A stretch of DNA of 64,000 bases from Lactobacillus helsingborgensis (GTDB lineage Bacteria > Bacillota > Bacilli > Lactobacillales > Lactobacillaceae), in assembly GCF_000970855.1 (NCBI RefSeq), contig NZ_KQ034047.1, forward strand, positions 501,820 through 565,819. Direction: 5' to 3'. The position numbers were made by a program, and so were the translations under genes. How positions within the stretch are numbered: position 1 is the first letter of the stretch; each line of letters starts with the position of its first letter. The notes under the pieces are model-generated. The model had not been told where the DNA came from and searched no databases. It worked only from the letters and a program-made list of their open reading frames with translations. Shown piece by piece: positions 26,226 to 35,413 of this stretch.

Positions 26226-27578
26226 ATGAAAGTCGTTAAATTTGGTGGTAGTTCCCTTGCAGACGGGGAGCAATTTGAAAAAGTAGTAAATATTATTAAA
26301 GCTGATCAGACTCGTAAAGTAATTGTAGCTTCTGCTCCAGGAAAAAGATTTGCAAATGACATTAAAGTAACAGATTTATTAATTGAGTTTGCACATAAAA
26401 CAATTAATAAAGAGGATTGCAGTTCAACTGTAAAAACAATTTGGTCTAGGTATCATGATATTGCTGCTTACTTTCAAATATCTGAACAATTATTACAACC
26501 TTTACTGCAAGAACTAATTGCTTTGCCAAAAGCTGATTACCCTAATCAAGACTATTTAATGGCTAGCTTTAAAGCTCACGGTGAAAAACTTAACGCACAA
26601 CTTTTGACTTTAGTTTTACAAAATTATCATTTACCAGCTTACTTCCTTGACCCCCAAGAAGCGGGCTTTATGGTTACTGACAACGCTAATGACACCCAAG
26701 TGATGCCAGAAACTTACAAAAATTTAGAAAAGTGGTCTAGCAGAGATAACGTGTTGGTTGTTCCCGGCTTTTACGGTATTACCAAAGACGGCTTAATTGC
26801 TACTTTTTCCCGTGGCGGATCAGATATCACTGGCGCAATTTGGGCACGGGGGATTAAAGCAGATTTATATGAGAACTTTACCGACGTCGACGCTATATAC
26901 GCCGCTGATCCCAGAATTATTACTCACCCCCACGCAATTAAAGTTATGACATATCGCGAATTGCGGGAGCTGTCATACGCTGGCTTTTCGGTTTTCCATG
27001 ATGAAGCGATCATTCCTGCAATTGAAGGTCAAGTACCCATAAATGTCAAAAATACTAACCACCCTGATTTACCAGGAACAATGATTGTGCCCGAGCATGA
27101 TTTTCATCCCCAAAGCATAATTACTGGGGTCGCAAGTTCTAGTCATTTTGCTGCATTATATTTACATAAATATTTACTAAATAAAGAGGTTGGGTTTACA
27201 CTTAAATTATTACAAATTTTCTATAAATTTAATATTTCATACGAACACATGCCATCAGGAATTGATGATCTGACTGTTATTTTTGACAAAAGACAATTTA
27301 ATGAGCAAATCCGCCAGCAAATGTGTTTTGAAATTCAACAAGCATTGCAACCTGACCAACTAGAATGGTTTGATGATTATGCCATCATCATGGTAGTAGG
27401 AGAAGGAATGCGCAACAAGATTGGCGTAATGAAGAATATTACAATGCCGTTGGCACAGAAACACGTCGCAATCCACATGATTAATCAGGGTGCCTCACGT
27501 ATTTCTATCATGCTGGGCACTAAAAGAGCTGACGCAGCAGCGGCAGTTAAAGAAATTTATCAGCAATTTTTTAAGTAA
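26226..27578 (+). CDS. Aspartate kinase
   Basis: 450 aa from the ATG at 26226 (AAAGG seven bases upstream); a longer frame opening at 26151 is only a TTG inside the promoter. MKVVKFGGSSLADGEQF is the aspartokinase start, TFSRGGSDITGAIWA the catalytic loop, and VPINVKNTNHPDLPGTMI the end of the kinase domain. The C-terminal ~140 residues form ACT domains (VVGEGMRNKIGVMKN, HMINQGASRISIMLG), giving feedback control. It feeds the divergent lysine operon; dapF follows by 20 nt. Of the Bacillus isozymes it looks most like the YclM/ThrD monomeric type. Confidence 0.94.
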   Translation: MKVVKFGGSSLADGEQFEKVVNIIKADQTRKVIVASAPGKRFANDIKVTDLLIEFAHKTINKEDCSSTVKTIWSRYHDIAAYFQISEQLLQPLLQELIALPKADYPNQDYLMASFKAHGEKLNAQLLTLVLQNYHLPAYFLDPQEAGFMVTDNANDTQVMPETYKNLEKWSSRDNVLVVPGFYGITKDGLIATFSRGGSDITGAIWARGIKADLYENFTDVDAIYAADPRIITHPHAIKVMTYRELRELSYAGFSVFHDEAIIPAIEGQVPINVKNTNHPDLPGTMIVPEHDFHPQSIITGVASSSHFAALYLHKYLLNKEVGFTLKLLQIFYKFNISYEHMPSGIDDLTVIFDKRQFNEQIRQQMCFEIQQALQPDQLEWFDDYAIIMVVGEGMRNKIGVMKNITMPLAQKHVAIHMINQGASRISIMLGTKRADAAAAVKEIYQQFFK

Positions 27579-27598
27579 ATATTTAAAGGAGAAACTTT

Positions 27599-28585
27599 AT
27601 GGTACAACTACAAAAAGTTCATGGCTCGCAAAACCAATTTTTTCTGCTTGATCAAACCCAATTAAAAGCACCATTAACTAAAGAAGAACTAGTCAACTTG
27701 GCACAGCAAATAACCAAACGCGACACAGGTTTATTAAATGGCGCGGACGGTTTGCTTGTAGTCAGCAAGTCACACCATCCCCAAGTTTTAGGTAAAATGC
27801 AGGTCATCAATGCTGACGGCTCTTTTGCTTCAATGTGCGGTAACGGCCTAAGGACTGTCGGCCGCTATTTAGCACAAAAATATCATAAAGAAACATTTAA
27901 AGTTGAGACTATGCAGAGTGATTTGCGTGTCAGCTGCAAGCCGGATTGGGCTCAAGATGTTAAAGCAGTCAGTGTTGAAATCAGCCCTGTCAGTTTTCAG
28001 GCAAATGATCTTCCCTTTACCAATTTAGGCGCTACTCAGTTAATTAATCAAAATGTTCCCGAATTTGCACCTAATTTAAAATTTTCAGCAGTTGCTGTTC
28101 CCAACCCACATTTGATTAGTTTAGTGCCAAATAACATTTTACAAAGTAACTTATTGGAAAAACTAGGAACAAGGTTAAATCAGAAAAACCCTTATTTTCC
28201 AGACGGCGTAAACGTTAGTTTTGCTCAAGTTTTGAATGCACATCATCTATTTGTGCGCACTTTCGAACGGGGTGTAGGTTTTACCAATGCTTGCGGCACT
28301 GGCATGTCAGCCGCAAGTCTGGTTTACGCATTAACTTATCCGCAGGAACACCTTTTTGGGCAGTTACTAACTATCTCCAATCCCGGAGGATTTGTTCAAA
28401 CTAAAGTACATCGGACTGCACATAGCTATTGGATAGAATTAATAGGTAATGCGACAATTACGCACTATATTGATGTCACAGAAAGTGAATTACACGAAAA
28501 ACAGCTGGGCTTTAGTAACTTTAAGATTACATCAACTACAGAAAATGAAGCTTACCAGAAATTTATGGCAACACATCACAAGTAA
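27599..28585 (+). CDS. dapF: Diaminopimelate epimerase
   Basis: 328 aa, slightly long for DapF. Both catalytic cysteines are present: Cys80 in MCGNGLRTVGRY and Cys232 in TNACGTGMSAAS. It interconverts L,L- and meso-DAP, the step missing from the divergent operon, so both sides together complete the pathway for lysine and peptidoglycan. AAAGGAG precedes the ATG. Confidence 0.95.
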   Translation: MVQLQKVHGSQNQFFLLDQTQLKAPLTKEELVNLAQQITKRDTGLLNGADGLLVVSKSHHPQVLGKMQVINADGSFASMCGNGLRTVGRYLAQKYHKETFKVETMQSDLRVSCKPDWAQDVKAVSVEISPVSFQANDLPFTNLGATQLINQNVPEFAPNLKFSAVAVPNPHLISLVPNNILQSNLLEKLGTRLNQKNPYFPDGVNVSFAQVLNAHHLFVRTFERGVGFTNACGTGMSAASLVYALTYPQEHLFGQLLTISNPGGFVQTKVHRTAHSYWIELIGNATITHYIDVTESELHEKQLGFSNFKITSTTENEAYQKFMATHHK

Positions 28586-28701
28586 AGGAAAATTTTGGTA
28601 GTAAAGTATTGTACTAAAATAAAAATTTGAGCTGCTTAATAGCCATTTTGAAGTGACTTTATAGCCTTTCTTTTTCATAATAGTGAAGTAAAATATATTT
28701 G

Positions 28702-28715
28702 TTAAAGCGATTTCA
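28702..28715 (+). promoter_or_regulatory. cre-like CcpA site before the esterase gene
   Basis: TTAAAGCGATTTCA matches TGWAANCGNTNWCA except at position 2. It lies between a TAAAAT -10-like box (28689-28694) and the ribosome binding site, a position where CcpA would block elongation. Confidence 0.55.
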
Positions 28716-28734
28716 CAAAAAGGAGTGCTGTAAA

Positions 28735-29631
28735 ATGGCAGAACCAGATTATTTAAAATTAGTGCAGGAAATGCGAAAAGAATTTAAAAAAGGTGATGAC
28801 CAGCGCGACGCTGATTTGCCAACACAAATACCTGAAGTAGAAAGATTTGATAATGTGCCTTACGGTCAAGATCAACAATATCAGCTTCTTGATGTGTATT
28901 TACCCCAAAAAAGAACAGATGCTAAACTGCCAGTTATTATCAATATCCATGGTGGTGGCTGGGTATATGGCACTAAGGAAACTTACCAGTTTTATTGCTT
29001 AGCTCTAGCTAAAGCAGGCTTTGCAGTCGTCAACGCCAATTATCGTTTGGCACCCGCCGTTGTTTATCCGGGCGAATTAGATGATGTTAACCGTGTATTT
29101 CATTGGGTAGCCAAAAAAGAAAATGCGGCTAAATATCAGTTTGACTTAAACAATGTCTTTATAGTTGGTGACAGTGCAGGCGGTCAAATGGGTGAACAAA
29201 TTTTAGCAGTTTACACTAACAATGAATACCGTAAATATTTTGGCTATTCTGTTCCTAACCTGACCATTAAAGCAGCAGCTTTAAACTGTGGCGCTTACTT
29301 CTTAACGGAAATTAATTCCTTTGCCGGCGCACCCGAGGCTTATTTCAGACCCGAAATTCGCATGAATAAACACGAAGAACTAAATGTAGAACAATTTCTA
29401 ACTTCTGCATTGCCGCCTTTATTTATCATGACCTCTACCGATGACTTTTTGCGTGATAATGCCTACATGCTTTCCGGATACTTACATGCCAAAAATATTT
29501 ATCACGAACTACATTTTTATGGTGACAGTAATAATCCTCGCGGACATGTTTTCCACATTAACCAAAAAGATGAGTTGGCAAAGCAATGTAACGAAGATGA
29601 GCTGGACTTCTTCCGTAAATACCTCAATTAA
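28735..29631 (+). CDS. Alpha/beta hydrolase (hormone-sensitive-lipase-like esterase)
   Basis: 298 aa from the ATG at 28735 with AGGAG upstream. Oxyanion motif HGGGW at 72-76, nucleophile Ser147 in GDSAGG, and the late His in RGHVFHI mark the HSL/carboxylesterase family. No signal peptide, so cytosolic. Substrate unknown; a cre-like site upstream and the following AraC regulator and MFS gene suggest a catabolic cassette. It ends with a terminator at 29649-29685. Confidence 0.88.
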   Translation: MAEPDYLKLVQEMRKEFKKGDDQRDADLPTQIPEVERFDNVPYGQDQQYQLLDVYLPQKRTDAKLPVIINIHGGGWVYGTKETYQFYCLALAKAGFAVVNANYRLAPAVVYPGELDDVNRVFHWVAKKENAAKYQFDLNNVFIVGDSAGGQMGEQILAVYTNNEYRKYFGYSVPNLTIKAAALNCGAYFLTEINSFAGAPEAYFRPEIRMNKHEELNVEQFLTSALPPLFIMTSTDDFLRDNAYMLSGYLHAKNIYHELHFYGDSNNPRGHVFHINQKDELAKQCNEDELDFFRKYLN

Positions 29632-29648
29632 ATAATAATTACCAAAAC

Positions 29649-29685
29649 TGGTTGAACTAGTAGCTTTTTTAGTTCGACCATTTTT
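29649..29685 (+). terminator. Terminator of the esterase gene
   Basis: TGGTTGAACTA (29649-29659) pairs with TAGTTCGACCA (29670-29680) with one G-U, followed by five T residues. Confidence 0.75.
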
Positions 29686-29703
29686 AGTAAAGGAGAAAAC
29701 ATC

Positions 29704-30582
29704 ATGGCAAGTGACAAGCATGAGTTGGTGCAACTAGATGAACTGCCTGTTTTTATTAAGGTTCATCAATACCCGGGCTCCTCAGAAGTACCTCCCCACT
29801 GGCATCAAAGTATTGAACTGAGCTTTACATTAAAGGGAAAAATTGACCATTTTATCATCGGCGGTGTAGATTACCAAACCCAACCGGGCGAAATTTTAAT
29901 TATTAATACCCAAGTTGTTCACAGCGTGCGCAATCTTAACAGCACTAAAAATGATTTGGCTTTAACCCTGCTTTTCCCTTATTCTTTAGTATTACAAATG
30001 TTTCCTGAAATGGATCATTATCAGTTCGAAGTGAAGCCGGTTGAAGAATTAAGCGTAGAACAAGCAACGCAATATCATCATCTGCAAACTTTACTAAGTA
30101 AAATTATTGCAACAAAATTAGCACCTGCTGCAACTTTTAAAAATCTTGATTTAACTATTCTTAGCTATAAGGTTTTAAAGATATTGCTCAAATACTTTTT
30201 AAAGCCACGTGATAACAAGTGCCAAATATCACGTAACTTAATTATTACAGGACATTTGCGTAATGCGTTAGATTATATTCAAGACCACTATCAAGAACCG
30301 ATCACGCCACAAGATATTGCAAACAGTTGTCATTTATCACGACAATATCTGCAAAGAATTTTTCACCAAAATATGGGAACTACTATCGGAAAATACCTCA
30401 AAAATTTTCGGGCGCAAAAAGCCTATCAGGACTTGCGTCACACTGCCAATACTCTTACAGCAATTGCAATGAATAATGGTTTTAGTGGCATTCGCTCATT
30501 AAACAGGGCAATGGTTGATTATTACGGACAAACTAGTATGCAAATCAGAAAAAGTTCCTCAGCGCCATATTCAAGCTACTGA
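29704..30582 (+). CDS. AraC-family transcriptional regulator with cupin sensor
   Basis: 292 aa. The N-terminal cupin has PPHWHQSIELSF (metal-ligand-like HxH) and the strand YQTQPGEILIINTQVVHSV. The C-terminus has two HTH motifs: ITPQDIANSCHLSRQYLQRI and TLTAIAMNNGFSGIRSLNRA. AAAGGAG precedes the ATG. Flanked by an esterase and an MFS transporter in the same direction; it probably senses their small-molecule substrate. Confidence 0.88.
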   Translation: MASDKHELVQLDELPVFIKVHQYPGSSEVPPHWHQSIELSFTLKGKIDHFIIGGVDYQTQPGEILIINTQVVHSVRNLNSTKNDLALTLLFPYSLVLQMFPEMDHYQFEVKPVEELSVEQATQYHHLQTLLSKIIATKLAPAATFKNLDLTILSYKVLKILLKYFLKPRDNKCQISRNLIITGHLRNALDYIQDHYQEPITPQDIANSCHLSRQYLQRIFHQNMGTTIGKYLKNFRAQKAYQDLRHTANTLTAIAMNNGFSGIRSLNRAMVDYYGQTSMQIRKSSSAPYSSY

Positions 30583-30622
30583 AAGCGCTATTTTGTATGC
30601 AAAAAAAGAGTAATATATTACT
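30580..30622 (+). promoter_or_regulatory. cre-like site plus 14-bp palindrome before the MFS gene
   Basis: TGAAAGCGCTATTT (30580-30593) is identical to the cre-like site of the mannose-family PTS operon and overlaps the AraC stop codon. AGTAATATATTACT (30609-30622) is a perfect palindrome that could be an operator or promoter element. The MFS start is 35 bp further. Confidence 0.45.
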
Positions 30623-30656
30623 AAACTAATATTCAGTAAAAAAGAGGCAAGTTAAT

Positions 30657-31835
30657 ATGAAAAAAATTAATCCTAAATCTGGGTTATTCAAATGCGCTTT
30701 ATTATCAATTTCGCTATTGCTAATGATAGCGCCACAAATTTCTTCAGTATTGCCATTGATGTACTCATCATTTCCACAAGTTTCAAGAGCAGCTGTCGAA
30801 ACATTAAGTACGATTCCTAATATTGGCATTGTCGTTGGTCTTATTATAAGTCCATTTTTAATTAAACTAATCGGTACTAAGCCAACAGTTATGGCTGGGC
30901 TAGCAGTTGCCCTGCTGGCAGGTACTTACCCAATATATGGCACAAGCTATACACCAATTTTAATTTCCCGTTTTCTTTTAGGAGCTGGGATTGGGCTATT
31001 TAATTCTTTAGCAGTTAGCCTTTTGTCCAAATTCTATCAAGGCGATGAATTATCAACTATGCTTGGCTTTCAAAACTCGATGGGTAGTGTGGGTGCTGCA
31101 GTATTTTCCTTTTGTGTTGGTCTGTTAGCCGTATTGGGCTGGCATGCAACTTTTGCAATCTACCTAGTATCATTACCAATCATACTATTGTTTGGTTTAG
31201 TAGTATCATTGCCTGACGAAAAAAGTAGTGAAACAAATACTGGAGCCCCGGCAGCTAAAGAAGAAAATAAGATTAACGGCAGCGTAGTGGAGATCTCTTT
31301 AATCATGTTCTTTATGTACGTCTTCTTTATGCCAATGACTTTTAAGTTGCCGCAATTGGCTACTACACAAAAAATTGCTAATGTGAGCCAAATTGCTTTT
31401 GTTTCGAGTGTGGCAACTCTTGTTGGTATTCCTGTTGGTATGTGCTATGGCTATTTAAAAAAGAAACTGCAAGATTTGATCTTACCAATTGGCTTATTAC
31501 TACAAGTTGTTGGTCTATTGGCTCTTGCTTATGCTTCTAACCTGCCAGTATTGGTGATTGCTGTTATTGTTTTAGGCACTGGGTTTGGTCTATCCGTACC
31601 GTATATTTTTAATTGGCTAGATGAAGCAGCACCGCAAAATTCAGTCAACTTTGCTACTACTATTACTTTAGTTCTTGTAAATGTTGGCTGCGCCGCTTCA
31701 CCAACAATTATTGATTGGCTGGGCAGCAGTTTAGGCAATGGTTCACCTCGTGCCGATATGACAATGGCGGGTGCCGGTATGGCTATTCTATTTTGCTATA
31801 GCTTAATCCACTACTTTAAAGTCAAAAATCACTAA
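30657..31835 (+). CDS. MFS transporter
   Basis: 392 aa with about 12 hydrophobic segments and a central polar loop (PDEKSSETNTGAPAAKEENK region, about residues 190-210) splitting the two six-helix halves. SRFLLGAGIGLFNSLAVSLL resembles the conserved MFS helix 4. GAGG lies upstream of the ATG. Import of the esterase substrate or export is not decidable from sequence. Terminator at 31850-31890. Confidence 0.85.
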   Translation: MKKINPKSGLFKCALLSISLLLMIAPQISSVLPLMYSSFPQVSRAAVETLSTIPNIGIVVGLIISPFLIKLIGTKPTVMAGLAVALLAGTYPIYGTSYTPILISRFLLGAGIGLFNSLAVSLLSKFYQGDELSTMLGFQNSMGSVGAAVFSFCVGLLAVLGWHATFAIYLVSLPIILLFGLVVSLPDEKSSETNTGAPAAKEENKINGSVVEISLIMFFMYVFFMPMTFKLPQLATTQKIANVSQIAFVSSVATLVGIPVGMCYGYLKKKLQDLILPIGLLLQVVGLLALAYASNLPVLVIAVIVLGTGFGLSVPYIFNWLDEAAPQNSVNFATTITLVLVNVGCAASPTIIDWLGSSLGNGSPRADMTMAGAGMAILFCYSLIHYFKVKNH

Positions 31836-31849
31836 GAAATAGTTAGATT

Positions 31850-31890
31850 AAAAAAGAGTTGACGCGCTCTTGCACGTTCAACTCTTTTTT
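31850..31890. terminator. Bidirectional terminator between MFS and permease genes
   Basis: AAAAAAGAGTTGA (31850-31862) pairs perfectly with 31878-31890; A and T runs on both sides serve the convergent genes. Confidence 0.85.
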
Positions 31891-31914
31891 AATTGCATAA
31901 TTTATTGTTGCAAA

Positions 31915-33318
31915 TTATTGTTGCTCATTTCTTTCTTTTCTGGAGAACCAAAACATGAATAACGGCAAAATGACGAAGCCGAAAATCATCATAATGATTG
32001 CATACCAGTTTACACCAACGACTTGACCATTCTCAATAATGCCGAATTGCGCCTGCCAATTATATTTAACCAGCAAAAAGATTACTAAGACAATCGACAA
32101 TATTGGTACAAAGATGTCAGTTACAACATTTTTAGGGGCTGGTAAAATTGGCTGCTTATTTTTACCATAATAAAAGCAAATTACTGCTAAAGGAACAATA
32201 ATGAACCCTAAAAATCTGACCATTGCACTCAAAGTAATCAGGTTTGTCATATTAAATTGAAATGATAAAGGTACTAAGACTGCCAGTGCTTCAGAGATAA
32301 AAAATGTCTTAATGGGAAAATTATTTTTAGTTCTTTTTGTTAAAGTTGCCGGTAGCTGGTGCTCACGCGCCATTGCTTCCAGAATGCGCGGTGCATTAAA
32401 GCTAGAAGCGACATTTATTCCCAACATAGAAATAAGTGCACCAACTAAAATTACATCCCGCAAGACTTCATTTTTAAAAATTGCACTAATGGCTACTACT
32501 TGTTTAGTTGTCATGAGGGACTTGGGATCTAAAACCATTGCCACGGCTACTACTCCAATATAAATTGCGGCAATAACTAGAATGGCTAACGGGATGGCCT
32601 TAGGTAAATTCTTTTCTGGTTCCTGCATGTCTTCAGAACCGGAAGCAACTGATTCAAAGCCCGTAAACGCATAAAAGGCAGAAACAACAGCCATCACAAA
32701 TCCCGTTGTGGTTAAAGTTGGTACTATTTTATGCCCATTCTGCGTTATTTGGTCAACAGATGACAAACTATGTGTGGCTCCAGTTTTAAGAAGTAAAACA
32801 ACACCCGCCACAATAATTAAAATTAATGCAGCTAATTTACCTGCTGTAGCCATGTTCATAACAAATTTCACAAACTTTTGTCCAAATAAGTTAATTACAG
32901 TAACTACTACCATTAATATCATAAAGCCAATAGTAACATTTAAAAATTTATCGGGATTGCCGCCGAAAATAGAAATAGTTGATTTGATAACACCGACAGC
33001 CATCACACCCCAAGCAACACTGGCGGAAAAGTAACGCAAAATGCCGACGTAAAAACCCATATTATTGCCAAAGGCAGCCTTAGAATAAGCATAAGAAGCC
33101 CCAGATTTAGTGACATATTTAGCGGCTGCTGAAAATGAAATGGCTAAGACTGAGGCAAAAATTGCAGCAATGAAGTAGACAATTAAAGCTTTACTCCCTG
33201 CCTGACTAACTACACTACCAGGTGTTAAAAAGATACCGGAACCAATAATTGAGTTAATAGCTAAAAGAACAATCGACCAAAAGCCAAGTTTGTCTCCTGC
33301 GTTTTTGTTTTGAGTCAT
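31915..33318 (-). CDS. APC-family amino acid permease
   Basis: 467 aa with about 12 membrane segments. The first helix holds the APC motif INSIIGSGIFLTPG, and AFYAFTGFESVASGSEDMQEPEKNLPKAIP is the helix-6 region of amino acid/polyamine transporters. The gene is 9 nt downstream of a peptidase C26-type hydrolase, so it may import a gamma-glutamyl compound, amine or amino acid handled by that enzyme. No substrate can be assigned. Confidence 0.9.
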   Translation of the reverse strand: MTQNKNAGDKLGFWSIVLLAINSIIGSGIFLTPGSVVSQAGSKALIVYFIAAIFASVLAISFSAAAKYVTKSGASYAYSKAAFGNNMGFYVGILRYFSASVAWGVMAVGVIKSTISIFGGNPDKFLNVTIGFMILMVVVTVINLFGQKFVKFVMNMATAGKLAALILIIVAGVVLLLKTGATHSLSSVDQITQNGHKIVPTLTTTGFVMAVVSAFYAFTGFESVASGSEDMQEPEKNLPKAIPLAILVIAAIYIGVVAVAMVLDPKSLMTTKQVVAISAIFKNEVLRDVILVGALISMLGINVASSFNAPRILEAMAREHQLPATLTKRTKNNFPIKTFFISEALAVLVPLSFQFNMTNLITLSAMVRFLGFIIVPLAVICFYYGKNKQPILPAPKNVVTDIFVPILSIVLVIFLLVKYNWQAQFGIIENGQVVGVNWYAIIMMIFGFVILPLFMFWFSRKERNEQQ

Positions 33319-33327
33319 ATTTACTCC

Positions 33328-34056
33328 CTACTTGGCATTTTCAACCACAAATTTAAATAAATTATTCATATACTTAGTATTAGGATTGTTATGTAGCATT
33401 TCTGGGTGCCATTGAATCGCCAAAACAGTACCCTGTTTATTTTCAAGTCCTTCCGGGACGCCATCGCTTGCATCCGCAACTTCAAGTAAATCAGGAGCAA
33501 CCTTCTTAATTAACTGATGGTGAAAAGAATTAACCATGCATTCAGTCTTACCCAATGTTTTAGCTAATAAGCTGTTTTCCTTAATTGTTACTTTGTGAGT
33601 AGGCAAATCAGGTGTATGACCTTGTTCGTGTTTTAGAGTTTGCTCTGAGCGATAACTAATATCCTGGTAAAGACTGCCACCGTGCGCCACATTAATAATT
33701 TGCGCTCCTCGGCAAACTCCCAAAACTGGTTTATTAGTTTCTTCTGCAATTTTTAATAAAAGCATGTCAAAATGATCCCGTTCGGGCCAAATTAGCCCAA
33801 TTTTAGGCATTAGTTCCTCACCATATAAATGGGGATCAACATCATGACCGCCAGATAAAATCAGTCCTTGAACATGAGCCATTTGGCTTTTTATAACTTC
33901 ATCATCAGCAGTAAAAGGGATAATAAAGGGAACGCCGCCGTTTTTAACAACAGAATCCACATAGTCTTCATTCACATAACTACGGCGATAACCAGGAAAC
34001 ATTCCACCAGAATCAATCATTTCCGATCCCGCAATACCAATAATTGGTTTAGTCAT
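33328..34056 (-). CDS. Gamma-glutamyl-gamma-aminobutyrate hydrolase-like protein (peptidase C26, PuuD-like)
   Basis: 242 aa class-I glutamine-amidotransferase fold. The nucleophile elbow GVCRGAQIINV has Cys115, LSGGHDVDP (67-75) is the typical preceding motif, and QWHPE near the C-terminus supplies the His-Glu pair. PuuD hydrolyses gamma-glutamyl-GABA in putrescine degradation, but no other puu genes are present, so the substrate is open. First gene of a two-gene operon with the permease. Confidence 0.88.
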   Translation of the reverse strand: MTKPIIGIAGSEMIDSGGMFPGYRRSYVNEDYVDSVVKNGGVPFIIPFTADDEVIKSQMAHVQGLILSGGHDVDPHLYGEELMPKIGLIWPERDHFDMLLLKIAEETNKPVLGVCRGAQIINVAHGGSLYQDISYRSEQTLKHEQGHTPDLPTHKVTIKENSLLAKTLGKTECMVNSFHHQLIKKVAPDLLEVADASDGVPEGLENKQGTVLAIQWHPEMLHNNPNTKYMNNLFKFVVENAK

Positions 34057-34287
34057 TTTTCCTCCTCATTTAAGCTTATATTATTATTTATTAATATTAT
34101 AATAGTTATGAGCGATTTATGTGTGCCTTTTGCTTAATATCAGCTTTAGTGCAATTTAGTGCAGTTAGGCATTAACACTTTAAATGTTTAGCTTGCATTA
34201 GGCTTAAGGATTAGCTACCAAACTATTGGTGTAGTAAAATATTTGAGTTAAAAATTATTATTGGTCATCTTACAAAGAGTAAATTTC

Positions 34288-35413
34288 ATGAAAAACTTAA
34301 GCAGAACTATTAAACAACAGAAAATAATGTGGGTTACTTTGCTAATTTTGCTTTTAGCAAGCTTACTTTGCCATTCTTTGCCTAAAATCTCCGATGTTAA
34401 TTGGCAAACCATCTTATCATTATTCAGTTTAATGCTTGTTACACAGTATTTTATTCACATTAAGGCTTTAGACTATTTGAGTCAAAAAATCATTAATTTG
34501 GCATATACTCATCGACAGGTTGTCCAATTGTTAGTTTTATTAGCGGGATTTTTAGCGATGTTTTTAACTAATGATGTCGCCATCCTGAGTCTTATTCCGC
34601 TCTTTCTAGTTATTCACAAGCAAGTTCATGGCCCCTTCGTTTTTCCTTTAGCGTTAATCACAATTGCAGCAAATCTTGGAAGTGCGTTAACACCTTTTGG
34701 TAACCCGCAAAATCTTTATATTTATAATCATTATCAACTTTCCACTCCTAATTTTTTAAAAATTTCAGTCCCTTTATTTCTAATCAGCTTTGCTTTACTT
34801 TTGTTAACCACTTTTACCATCCCTGCAACTCCACTACCTGCCTTAAAGCAAACAAACTATAATATTAAGCCGCTATCTTTAATCACTGCTTTTGCCCTAC
34901 TCATAGTGGTACTTGCCGGCGTGCTCCATTTTATACAGTTAATTTATACTACAATAACAATCGCTCTAGCCGTATTGCTTATCAACCACCTTTTATTTAC
35001 AAAAGTTGATTATGGTATTTTAGTGACTTTCATAGGGTTTTTCTTAATAGATAGTGGGAATTTTAGGAAGACAAAAATTGGTCATTAATTTAGTTACGCA
35101 CTTGTTGCAACAAAGTTCTCTAATTACTTATCTGACAGGTATTTTACTGAGCCAAATAATCAGTAATGTTTCAGCTACTTTTCTCATGACTCGTTTCAGT
35201 ACAGATATAGTCGCAATATTTCTGGGCGTAAATGTCGGTGGACTAGGGACCCCGTTAGCTTCATTTGCCAATTTATTAGCTTTAAAGCAAGCGCATGTTC
35301 ACAGCGGGCGAGTATTATTAGGCTTTTTGGCAATCAATTTTATTTTATTAATCCTGCTGGGCGAGATAGTTATGCTACTGTTACCACAATTAATAAAACT
35401 TAGTTCTCTTTAG
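34288..35413 (+). pseudogene. Frameshifted SLC13/ArsB-NhaD-like anion permease
   Basis: The first frame (34288-35088) reads a polytopic membrane protein with FLTNDVAILSLIPLFLVIH and ANLGSALTPFGNPQNLYIY, the paired TN/GNPQN motifs of the ion-transporter (SLC13/ArsB) superfamily. It stops after SGNFRKTKIGH. The second frame (from about 35054) continues with LVINLVTHLL, ISNVSATFLMTRF and VGGLGTPLASFANLLAL, the matching C-terminal half with its second hairpin motif. The switch lies between 35051 and 35086. A one-base indel or sequencing error explains it. Confidence 0.8.
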
